In this document: positions 12,794-22,887 of the stretch, piece by piece
Numbering within the stretch: the stretch's first letter is position 1
How the letters are laid out: each line of letters begins with the position of its first letter
Assembly: GCA_963402885.1 (NCBI GenBank)
Contig: OY727103.1
Location: 14,348,085-14,412,084 of the forward strand
Length of the DNA stretch: 64,000 bases
Source of the DNA: Antedon bifida
Lineage: Eukaryota > Echinodermata > Crinoidea > Comatulida > Antedonidae
Direction of reading: 5' to 3'
The notes under the pieces: model-generated
Told to the model about the DNA's origin: nothing
The model's database searches: none
The model's input: the letters and a program-made list of their open reading frames with translations, nothing else
Translations under genes and position numbers: made by a program

Positions 12794-15700
12794 TTAGTAT
12801 GGTTTCAATCGGTCTAGTAGAAGTGATGGTATACCAAGAGTGAATAACTGTGTATCTGAGAGCTTACGTAAATGAGGAAAGAGTTGATGCAGGTAATTCC
12901 ATGAGATCTCCAGCAGACTGGGTACCTCTAACCAGATCCTAAATATGGCTGACGTTCTGGCTCGCTCTGACAGTGATGTCACACCACCGTATAAGTACAT
13001 ACAACCAGCCTGTGTTTTAAAAAAAAGTTTGAAAAAGAATTTTTTTTTTCCATCCATAGGCGTATCCAACTGGTGAATCGCAAACACCTCGTAATGTTCT
13101 ACTAACATTGCTCAAATGAAAACAGCGTACAGTTGTAGGAAATAGGTCTTTAATCTTTGATTGAAACTGTGGCTGGGAGTCAAAGAAAACGACCAGTATG
13201 AATGAGCTTAAACGAAACAGAATGCCTATCCAAAGACAGTACTGCTTAGAGAACATGTTTCAACTTATACTCGATTCACACGTACAGTTCCAAGATTTTA
13301 TATTATATAACACCTAAATAAATTCCTGTCATTTGATTTGACGATTGTGGGTCACATGGCGTGCAATAGTACGCACTATTAAACGATCGTTTAATAGTAC
13401 TTTTTGAAACATTTTTGTGTACGAAAAAAAAAACGTTTCGCAGATGAAAAAAAATCTAGTATACAAATTACCCTATAATATTGCTCTGTACTGTGAAATA
13501 CAACAGCGCCACCTGTCGTCTGGCCTCAGTTTCGTTTCTTTTTCAAACATTGTGTACAAAAAAAAAAACGTTTCACGGATGAAAAAAAATCTAGTATACG
13601 AATTACTGTGAAATACAACAGCGCCACCTGTCGTCTGGTCTCAGTTTTATTTGTAAACACCACCGCGAGATATGCAACAGCAGCAGATATTTGTGTACGA
13701 TTTGGACATATATGTACTAATTTCATTCAAAAAGGCATTTAAATTAGCTTTAGATCGTTTTTAGGATTTTGATTAATTAATGGGGACATCCCTACAAGAC
13801 GTGGAATTGTTGGAAAAACCATTATTAGCCTAGATAAGTTCCAATTGTCTGTCGAAGTTTTGCCTTTCAGCCAAGCTAGTACTAGGCCTAGGCTACTAGG
13901 TCTAGCCTAGGCCATGCTAGTATTAGGCTAGGCCTAGTCTAGGCGTTTTAGCCTTGCTAGGCCTAAGATTGTTTGGTCGTTTGTTGACATAATTAACACT
14001 AAAGTAGGTGTGTTTATAAAATCCATATATATATAACATTTAATATAATATTAAAAACCAAATGTTACTGTTTTTAATCAATGTGAATGAAATGTAGGCC
14101 TTTGGCTAGGGCTACACCCTACCTTATTTGATTCAAATGACAGGAATCTATTTAGATGTTATATAAAACAAATAATGAATGTTTTATATTCGTGTAATGG
14201 TACAAATAATGGCATTTGGTGAATGATGAAAGGTTAATATCAACTCGGCGTTGCCTCGTTGACATATAACCTTTCATCATTCACCTAGTGCCATTATTTG
14301 TACCATTACACTCATAAACATTCATTATTTGTATATTATTACACTAGATTTTTGTACATACAGTAGGAATTGATTATTAGAGTCTGACCACAGACCAAAT
14401 CAGTCATTTTTGTGAGAAAGTTCTATTGAGATAGACTGGTTAGGAAATATTTTAGTTGACTTACAGGTGTAACAGCTGCTGTGTGAAAGAAAGTTGGAAC
14501 AGGCATTGTTGCAGGAAGCTTAGACCACTGTAGTGTCTCTAGATTCAATCGCCACAAATCATCATATATATAGCTACTATTATGACCACCACACATGTAT
14601 ATATCTGCAAACAATAAAGTACATTTCTTGTTAATAATTTAATTTTTCATCTTACATTTTTTTTAAAACCACTTTATTATATCAGTAATTAATCTGTTTA
14701 TGTGAAATTACAAGTTCCTAAGCTGAAACTGAGGAAATGCAGATATACAGGATCACAATGAAGATGATCACAATGAAGATGACTGTAGTAAAGATGACCA
14801 CAATGAAAATGACCACAATGAAAATGATCACAATGAAGATGATCACAATGGAGATGACTGCAATGAAGATGACCACAATGAAGATGATCACAAAGAAGAT
14901 TACCACAATGAAGATGACCAAAATGAAGATGACCACATACCATTTTGGGAAGGGTGAGCATTTCATATTAAGTATACGTCAATCTTCTACTCAGTTTGAA
15001 TACTGTTATTAAATAGTTATTTTATGTATATTTATGCATGCGTGTCATGTAGAAACATAAAATGTAATATTTACTGTTTTTCCAGTGACAGCAACTATGG
15101 TATACTCTCCTCTTTGGATATGGATGATCAAATGATCCAGAAGCTTTTGTTGTGGTATACTCCCATTTTCTAGTTTCCAGATCATAAACATGAACCTAGT
15201 TTACAATCATGAAGAAACATATAAATATCTTATTTATCAATGTGTTTTTAGGCAGCATAAGTTTACAGTCATAACAATTTAAGACCATTTGAAAAGGTAG
15301 CCCAAACCAGTTCATATCGGCCTACAGTAGGCTGGAAAAGACTGACAACTTTTTAGATGGCCCCAAGGGCATGCTTTGGGAAATTACACTTTAATACTAT
15401 AACACTGAAATGATAATTTGATGTATTTGTAAAATTATTAGGAAGTACTCTAATCTATTATTAAACTTTGTTTCAGGGTTGGATGCTTAAGAAACTAAAA
15501 CATATGCATATGCTGATAAATCTCCATTCTCGGTTTTCAAATTGTTGTAGATGCGCAAGCTACCACTACGACCAAACTGACCTTCCTGTCATAGTTTCTG
15601 TCATTATGAAGCGCTTTATAAATTTAATTTATTATTATTATTATTATAGTATACTGCAAGTACTACTCCTTACCATGTTCATAAAATGTGGTTTATACTT

Positions 15701-17792
15701 TAATTCATGCCAACTGCTGCCTATAACAAACATTTTATTATTATGAATAGCAATGGAATGCCTATACATCCCGCGGCAAAGAGAGTCCTCTGAAAAATCA
15801 TTTGGTAAGTTCTCATGTAACTTCTTCCACGTTTTTCTACCAAGATTAAGTTCATGAAGTTCGGAGTTGAAATGAAATTCCCCTGGACACACTTGGCGGC
15901 ATCCTCCAAATATGTAAACGCTTCCTTGATGTAAACACATGGCCTAAAAAGATGAAAAGAATAACAGCAATTTTAGCAGTTTTTAAATGTGAAAAACTAC
16001 TATAATCAATATGTGTTTGATATTCACACAGCACCAGAATGTAGTGTGACTGGACGCAAGTCTAGTTGACTAGTATGATATCGTCTTACATTTTTAAAAA
16101 AAACGTACCTGACCCAAGTAGAGGATGTTTTCCCTTGACCATGAGGATGCAAGTGTTTGCCAATAGTATTTTCACTTAGACATTTTAAGTTTGAGTAGTG
16201 CTGAATTGAGCCTATACTCTATCATTGAGAGCTTGCTTATAAGCGCTATATAAGAATGAACTATTATTATTATTATTATCTGCCTTACCTGGCCATATTT
16301 TCCAGGTGGAAAATCTCCAGAACACTTCAAGATATCCCATTCTTGTTTCTTCATATTTAACATATGTATTTTATCATTGCTTCTTTTACCCCATGGAAAT
16401 CCTGTACCACCAAAAAGTAACAAGGTTTGGCCCGACAACACCACTAAAAACAAACCAAACAACAAATTTAATTTTTCTCTTTTTTTTGTAACATATAGAA
16501 ATGGCGAAAATGAATGTTCAGTACTGAATGTACTGACTCTAAGCTAAAAAATAATAACTTACTGGACATAGATGCTGTTTCAGCAGGTGGTTGACCCCTG
16601 GTATCAACTTCCTGCCATTCACATGTTGTTAGATTAAAACACCACAGCTGGGATGCAATATAAAGTATATAAATAATATTTTAAAATATACACTATGACA
16701 ATAACTTTACAACACATCTAAAAAAAACAGTGTGGGCTCTTGTCCCAAACCTTTAGTAAAAAATGTTCCAGAAACTTCAGTAGTATTGTACATCAAAGCA
16801 TTATGTATTGTTTACTGTAAAACCAACATTTGTTTGACAAATTCTTCACTGTTTTCTGTTTTTGTTTAATTTGTATGTGAAACATAATCTTTAAGTCTTG
16901 GCTACTGTGTCTGTTTTTTACAAAAATAATTTAGTAACAATTTGTTTAAAGTTCTTTCTTGATCCATGAAGTTCTCTTACTTCTTTAAAGACTTTGTTGT
17001 ATATAAAAAGTGATGAGACATCATCATCTTCATCATCTTCAAATGAGTATTGATATTCAGGGTGGTAGCCGCCATAAACTATAAGATGTCCGCTATTGGC
17101 AACGCAGCAGTGTCCACTTCGGGGGTATGGTTGCTTTTCTTCTGTATAACCTGTGTGTATAAAAATTAAAACAATAAAATTACGAGTTCTCAACTTGCTA
17201 AAATTAATTTTGGTACTGGTAGTCTTGATAAATAGAAAATCTCTTTATTATTTATTTATTTATTGTCAAATGTAAAATAATAATTATTATAATACTGAAC
17301 TTATTTGACGAAAAAAACAGTGGCACTCCACTTTCGCAACTTTGGCTCGGGCAGTGGGTGAATGTTTTTAAATTGGGTAAGCTCGATCGAGAGACTGTCT
17401 GTGGTACAAAAGTGCATTAGCACTAAAAAAGACCGATAAACTAGGGCAGTTCTAGCTATTATAGGGCTAGCTAAAGCCTAGCTAGTAGTAGCTAGGCCTA
17501 TCCTACTAAACCAGGCCTAGCTAGTAGGGAGTCTTTTTTAATAATATAGGCCTCCTAGGCCTAGATTCGGCTGCTGGCGCTAGATCTCTACGGCGACGGT
17601 CTGGTTGAGTTGGGATGTTATTTAGGCTAGTAGGCCCTAAACTAAGAGTAAATGTAATTTAATGAAAAAATTACTACAACCTACCTAGCCTAGGCCTAGA
17701 TATGCCTTGTAGGCTATATATATTAACTAACCATTAATATTATCTATAGATGAAATTTGCACAAAATGCCCCACTTTTAAAGGTAAAGCCAT
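12794..17792 (-). CDS. KLHDC10: Kelch domain-containing protein 10, 8 coding exons
   Basis: KLHDC10 is a kelch-propeller substrate receptor of CUL2-elongin ubiquitin ligases that reads C-terminal degrons; it has also been linked to ASK1 signalling. Exons in transcript order are 17732-17792, 16981-17150, 16563-16647, 16289-16443, 15674-15943, 15075-15195, 14465-14604 and 12794-13009. All junctions are GT-AG and the phases close, giving 405 residues (human about 440). Propeller blades show SGHCCVANSGHLIVYGGY, GQTLLLFGGTGFPWG, GSVYIFGG, NNIYMCGGHN, LETLQWSKLPATMP and AGCMYLYGG. The last exon carries the BC/CUL2-box tail (PSLLEISWNYLHQLFP, then LLLDRLKPY). An acidic insert (EDDEDDD) lies in blade 1. 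It is head-to-head with ZC3HC1, 488 bp apart. Two retroposon tails, a hairpin element and a 15-bp repeat sit in its introns. Confidence 0.95.
13375..13398. repeat. 24-bp perfect palindrome
   Basis: ACTATTAAACGA followed by its exact reverse complement, with no loop, in the last KLHDC10 intron. A protein-binding palindrome or a small repeat edge are both possible; nothing identifies it further. Confidence 0.5.
13401..13650. repeat. Direct duplication of about 138 bp
   Basis: Copy 1 (13401-13538) and copy 2 (13539-13650) share TGTGTAC, the poly(A) run with ACGTTTC, GATGAAAAAAAATCTAGTAT and CAGCGCCACCTGTCGTCTGG. Copy 2 lacks about 20 bp around ACCCTATAATATTGC. It lies in the last intron of KLHDC10. 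Confidence 0.8.
14166..14334. mobile_element. Hairpin MITE-like element
   Basis: Two inverted arms of about 72 bp (CAAATAATGAATGTTT, GTGTAATGGTACAAATAATG, GGTGAATGATGAAAGGTTAT) surround a short centre (ACTCGGCGTTGCCTCG). The arms differ by several substitutions and small gaps, so it is not recent. It has no coding capacity and lies in the intron between the last two KLHDC10 coding exons. The superfamily is unknown because I could not fix a target-site duplication. Confidence 0.6.
14756..14937. repeat. 15-bp minisatellite (AAGATGACCACAATG)
   Basis: About 12 units of AAGATGAYCACAATG with scattered changes, in a KLHDC10 intron. The 15-bp period keeps several frames open on both strands, producing artificial Met/Thr/Lys and Cys/His-rich frames that I do not treat as genes. 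Confidence 0.9.
15600..15652 (+). mobile_element. Retroposon 3' tail with (ATT)n
   Basis: GAAGCGCTTTATAAATT followed by (TTA)n resembles the ends at 16228-16282 and, inverted, 26515-26560. It is probably the 3' end of a LINE/SINE family; the body may extend upstream to about 15470. Confidence 0.45.
16228..16282 (+). mobile_element. Retroposon 3' tail with (ATT)n, second copy
   Basis: TTATAAGCGCTATATAAGAATGAAC runs into (TTA)n in the KLHDC10 intron between exons 4 and 5. The end type matches 15600-15652. The body may extend back to about 16140. Confidence 0.45.
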
Positions 17793-18280
17793 TTTATAAA
17801 TGGGTGACGGGGATCCAATATACGATCGGGTTAAACATACGATTCATGTGCGAAAGGGCAGGGGTCACAGATAAACGGAAGTTTACCGGACATTATTATA
17901 CCGGAAGTTGCGTACAAAAAGTCTAGGCTTATTTATAAACAAAGAGTTTTTAAATCTATAGGCCTTTGTTTATAATGGAGGTATACATAGTTAAGCTAGA
18001 TAATTATTTATAAATAATGACCTCTGATATCCTAACCTTTATAACACTACTTTTGTTATTTTATATTATTATAATGACCTTATACTTCCGGTTATAGTTA
18101 ATTATATGACCTTTAACAATTATATACTTCCGGTACACTTTAATACTTCCGGTGTTTTAGAAATGACGCCCTCTTACGACGACTGGAGTAATAATTGTTT
18201 GTTGATGATATGCCTGACTGAACTGAGAGAACGTGGGGGGAACTTAACTTAACTTGCAAGCACAAACTTGCGTTAAAATT
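17793..18280. promoter_or_regulatory. Head-to-head KLHDC10/ZC3HC1 promoter with ETS-type sites
   Basis: The start codons of the divergent genes are 488 bp apart. The interval has CCGGAAGT at 17901-17908 and its reverse complement ACTTCCGG at 18084-18091, 18126-18133 and 18145-18152, plus a weaker ACGGAAGT at 17875. These match the ETS/GABP core common in bidirectional housekeeping promoters. No TATA box is well placed. Flanking DNA on both sides is rich in CTAGGCCTAG blocks. Confidence 0.6.
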
Positions 18281-20744
18281 ATGGCTTCTGTTGTGAATCA
18301 AAACCAATCAACTCCACGTAAAGTAAAAGCACTTCTTTCATCTTTTATTCATGGTTCACCTTCTGAGGATACCCAGTGGTAAGATATGCAAATAACTAGG
18401 CCTAGGCCTATAAAAACTAAGATTAGAAAGTAAAGACTAATAGCCTAGTACTATAGTAGGCCTAGCTAGGTAGGCTAGGCCGGCCCTAAAAAGAAGCAGG
18501 CTAGACTAGGTAGACGCAGCAAGTGTACCAACTCCCTGATCTAGGCCTAGCTAGCTAGTAGAGCCTCTAGTACTACTACTCTAGTAGTAACTAAAGTTTG
18601 AGAGAGAGAGACAGGCACCAATTTATCTATTCTTTTTAACTTGTTTGTTTCCATTTTATATTTACAGCTCAGAAGAAAAAGATCAAGTTTTGCATGGTGA
18701 TGACGTTGATTTCTCAAGAAACAATGATGGTTCTTCAGCGGGTGACCACAAGAGAGTTTTCCAGCCTGACAATAAAGTAGCGTTCTATCAAAGGGTTCAG
18801 ACGTACACTGTATCCTTCTTTATAATTTGACATACAGTGTAGTGATTTGTTAATGTTAGCCATATCGTTATCATCAATATCTCAACTGGCGTTATCAAGA
18901 TGTACAGTACATCTTTATGTATTTGTGAGATTAAATAATTAAAAATCTATATACATAAAATGGTTATCAGGTTATTGATTAAATTATTATTGTTTTAATG
19001 TTTTATATTTTTAGTATACAATGCTTTCAGCTTTTGCTGCTTTTTGTATTATATTTTTATACCTAAAATAAATGAATAAAAAACCATGAAAATTAAAGCT
19101 ATTTTATTGCTTCTCTACTTTTCTTTAACATACATTTTTAGCCATTTAAATGGTTTGATGCTCTAACAACTTTAACCCCTTTAGAGTGTTCAAGATATGG
19201 ATGGGAGAACATTAATACAAACACGTTGAAATGTGTAAGCTGCAAAGAGGTACTTTATGCTGGGAGTCCAGAAATTACATCATTTGAACAAGGTAGGTAT
19301 GCTAACAGCTGAGTAACAATTAAACCTTCTTTTGTCTTCCTTTAAAATACTTTTTAACATTCAAAGAACAATTGATAAATCTAATGTCATAATAATGATC
19401 ACAATTTTTTTATGTAGATTGTAATATCAGTAAAAACATGATGGAGTTAATAAAGACGGCACATTCAAGTATTTGTCCTTGGCCTACATCACCTTCTCCA
19501 GGTATGCATGATAAATCATAACATTAATGAATTGTATCTCATATCCATTTAACAATGTGACAATTCATTTTTTATTTTCTTTATGACAGAAAAGTTTTGT
19601 ACTGTTGTGGAACCTACACCTAGCTCAACTGCATCCGAGTTTTCTAAAAGAATGGAAAGCATAATAACTGAAAAAGACAATTTGCCAAAACTTGACTTAG
19701 ATGATAGTATATCAGAGGTAAGTGTCTTATTATGCAAAACCACATGTTCTTTAACATAGTAGTGTTAATTTAACTGTTCATATTTCCTGTAAAAATGTTA
19801 TTAACTTATTTATTATCTTTTTTTATATAGAGCACAGGCTTATCAGATTTAACCAATACGATTCAGAAATGTTCAAGTCAATTACAAACATGTGAAAAAA
19901 TAGAGGATGAACAATTGTGTGTTGCCGGTTTTCTAGCTTTGTTTGGCTGGAGCAATATGTATGTGTATTGCATAATTTTATTTATTTTTTTGTTAATTAA
20001 TTTACTTGAATGGAAATTGAAATGTACCTGTATTAATACTACAGTACCAATCATACTAGATTTTAAATTATTTTTCTTTATTTCAGTAAGCAAGAAGGAA
20101 TTTCGACACTCATTTGCAATCATTGCAAGCGACAGGCTGGTCTATGGAACTTTACATCTTTAAAAGAAAATCAAAATGGAGTGACATCGAGCGAAGGCAC
20201 CAGTGATGTTGAACCAGACCCCAAAAGAAGGAAGATGATGCCTCTTCCAGTAAAGGCATTCAATCCATCCACAGAGCACCGTAACTGGTGCCGATGGGTG
20301 TTGGGAATTACCTTGAAAAACAAAGAAACTCTGTCAGACATCAAAGAGGTTCAAGCTTCAGGTGATCAAGTAATCAAGCAGATGTTAGAGCCAGTTGATC
20401 CAACTGCCGCTGGGTGGCAGCAGACGTGGAAAATGCTTGACAGACACTTTGAAGAATCAAGTAACATAACCAGACCAACATTAGCAAATACTGTAAGTGT
20501 GAATGTTTTCTGTCAAATTCTCCAGAATTAACAGTGGCATCCTTTAATATGAATTAACACACTAGCTTGCCTTCTCTCAAATCTTTTGAAACCGAATGAA
20601 AAATTAATATATCTACTAATATGTTTCTTTGTTTTATAATGTTTTATTCATTTAATATTTTATCTTTCGCAGACTCCACCAAGTCAAGCTTGGAAAACCG
20701 TTAAAAAAATTCTAGGATTTTTTCAAGGAAAGCCTGCCACATGA
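18281..20744 (+). CDS. ZC3HC1: ZC3HC1 / NIPA (C3HC zinc-finger nuclear basket protein), 8 exons
   Basis: ZC3HC1 (NIPA) is a nuclear-basket protein that helps retain TPR at nuclear pores; it was earlier described as an F-box-like cyclin B1 regulator. Exons are 18281-18378, 18668-18809, 19142-19292, 19418-19501, 19590-19717, 19831-19958, 20087-20492 and 20673-20744. Phases close to a 402-residue protein (human about 500). The first zinc module has CSRYGW, LKCVSCK and HSSICPWP (the C-x2-C and H-x3-C ligands). The second has ALFGWSN, LICNHCKRQAGLW and HRNWCRWV. A PKRRK nuclear localisation motif lies between its halves. The loop between modules is shorter than in vertebrates. Intron 2 has U12-type splice signals. 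A poly(A) signal follows at 21107. Start choice: first ATG after the promoter, in frame with the conserved modules. Confidence 0.95.
18810..19141 (+). other. U12-type (minor spliceosome) intron in ZC3HC1
   Basis: The 5' splice site is GTATCCTT at 18810-18817, the U12 GT-AG consensus. The branch element TTCTTTAAC at 19121-19129 has its A 13 nt before the final G of the AG, within the U12 spacing. The U12 consensus branch is TTCCTTAAC, so there is one mismatch. The neighbouring introns of the gene have ordinary GTAAGT-like donors. Confidence 0.8.
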
Positions 20745-21106
20745 ATTGGATAGTTGAATAAAGCGGAGCTCAGTATAAGTCATTGCGCAGCAGCTAACAC
20801 AGATAAAAAGGGTTTTAGTATACACTTAGATGAGGAGTGGGGTTTGGTTGGTTAAGTTTTCTACAACGTATATTGATGAAAATTGTATATAACCAATGAC
20901 AAAAACAATGTGCAATTGTGTTTTTATGAGATTAGATTTGTCTATTTCTTTAACAACTAGCTACCAAATCGATTTGATTGTAACCCATTGATCAACAGTT
21001 ATGTCATCTGTCATGAAGGTTATTGTGTTTTAGAAGTTTCATTTTAGATTAATATGTCATTTTATCTCTTTGTAAGCATAACATTTTGATTCTTGTTTCA
21101 ATTCAA

Positions 21107-21112
21107 AATAAA
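21107..21112 (+). terminator. Poly(A) signal of ZC3HC1
   Basis: AATAAA lies 363 bp after the stop codon. Confidence 0.6.
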
Positions 21113-22887
21113 TATATTTCCTCAAGATGTTGACTGCTGTCTTTTATTAAATGCTTTATAAAATAATACAATACAGTACTAATATTTGTTAAATGTTGTC
21201 ATTTCAACAATAACTAATGCCTCTTTCACATCGCCTATCAGTATCAACGCTCAGGAGGTTACACACACACACACCAGGGCGTTAGCACTGACATTTGTAT
21301 GTTGTGTATTCTGGTGTGTACTACACAACATACATACATATTTTGCTGTGTAAACTCCAGTGTTTTTCTAGGCAATGTCAAAGCTGAGGTATTATACGTC
21401 AAACAAAATGATAATGCAGAAGAAAAACAGAATTTTCAAAATACAGTACAACCTTTATATTTTTTCGTGCATAAATAATCTCTTCTTTCAATTGATTGTT
21501 CATGCGTGCAACTAATACATCATTCATTCATAATCTATTTACGTCCATTTATCCAACCTTGACATCAACAAAAGGATTATTTTGTTCTTATAAATTTATG
21601 TTATAGTTAAGTTTTTAGTTTCCAATAAAATTACTACTAAAAGGGCAATATAGTGACGTACATTTTTAATACACAGGACTATTATTATTATCATCCTTAT
21701 TATTATCATTTTTTCAGGCAAAAGATACATTTTACAAAATATAATTAGGTGTGTACCTCCAACCAATGACTAAGTAAAACAAATAATATAATCCATTGAA
21801 CTATAATATTTCTATGATCAATCCAGTCTTTCTGCAAGTCCATGAAGATCGTACTTTTAAAAGTGTTGAAAGTTTCCCTACCGTTACGTCAGGACTGATC
21901 GAGGTATCTTCATTATATGTAATGTATTACAGATTAAACATGATTAAAGACAATAATTAGTTTATTTTGTCAAAGAAAGGCTTACATTTGAAAAATAGAG
22001 TTGTTTCTAAATCTTGTAATTGAGTAAATAAAATGTTTTTAGTTTCGTATTTTTAATTTCGCATTTACAGTACAGTATTACAATTCCTATCCTCCATGGA
22101 GAAACGAAGTACATTAATAATTATAATTCTAACTACTATTCATTTTCAACAAGAATAGTAAACAAACAATTTGTAAAGAATGAAAAATTGATTTTAATAT
22201 TTGTATTAAATTATTTTAATCATCGGATTTCGTTGGGAGAGTATCGTGTTACTTTTAGCACAGCGACTTATCACTTTATTGTAATCAGCTGTTTTTGTGA
22301 GTGTTGCTTTGATCATCAGATTATACCATTATATTTAGGGTAACATTGCTAAAATAGGTATTTTTAGGTTAAAGCATTTCTGAATCTACATACATAGGAT
22401 AACAATTACATTCTATTTTGTTTGTGGTTTAAAAAACAAATATAAACAGATAGTTATTGAAACGCTTTTTGTAAATATTTTGCTGGTTGTTCCAAAATAT
22501 TTTGTTTGCCTTAGATGGCTTGAGTGATTTGACATCGATGACGACATAAAATAGACCCGTCTATTTTCATAATAGGTAATCAATATCATTTGATTAAATG
22601 GTTATACAACTTTAACTGATAATATTTGTACTAAAATACTACATATTCGTTTTATTGTTTAAATATTGATATCTAAATAAAATAATAAACTAAGGAATTA
22701 ACTATAGTAAAGTAGTATATATAGTATAATTTAAGTCAAATAAAAATGGTATACCTATTTATGAATGGTTTTAGCTATAGGATCATTGTTTTGGTTCGAG
22801 CAGCTTCGGATACACAACTATCTTGGGCGGAAGAAAACCGACCTACAGCAAATATTCTTTACTTTTCAGGCTAATTTTGACCATAAA
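21113..22887. other. ZC3HC1-UBE2H intergenic region
   Basis: AT-rich with no gene. It contains a short (AC)n run at about 21260 and inverted TGTTGTGTA / TACACAACA words near 21300-21330. The UBE2H promoter and 5' UTR must lie in its right part. An acceptor-like TTTTCAG at 22863-22869 may mark a 5' UTR splice. Confidence 0.4.

Noticed and set aside
14698..15012. Met/Thr/Lys-rich and Cys/His-rich open frames on both strands
   Set aside because: Artefact of the 15-bp repeat in a KLHDC10 intron; all frames are open because the unit is a multiple of three.
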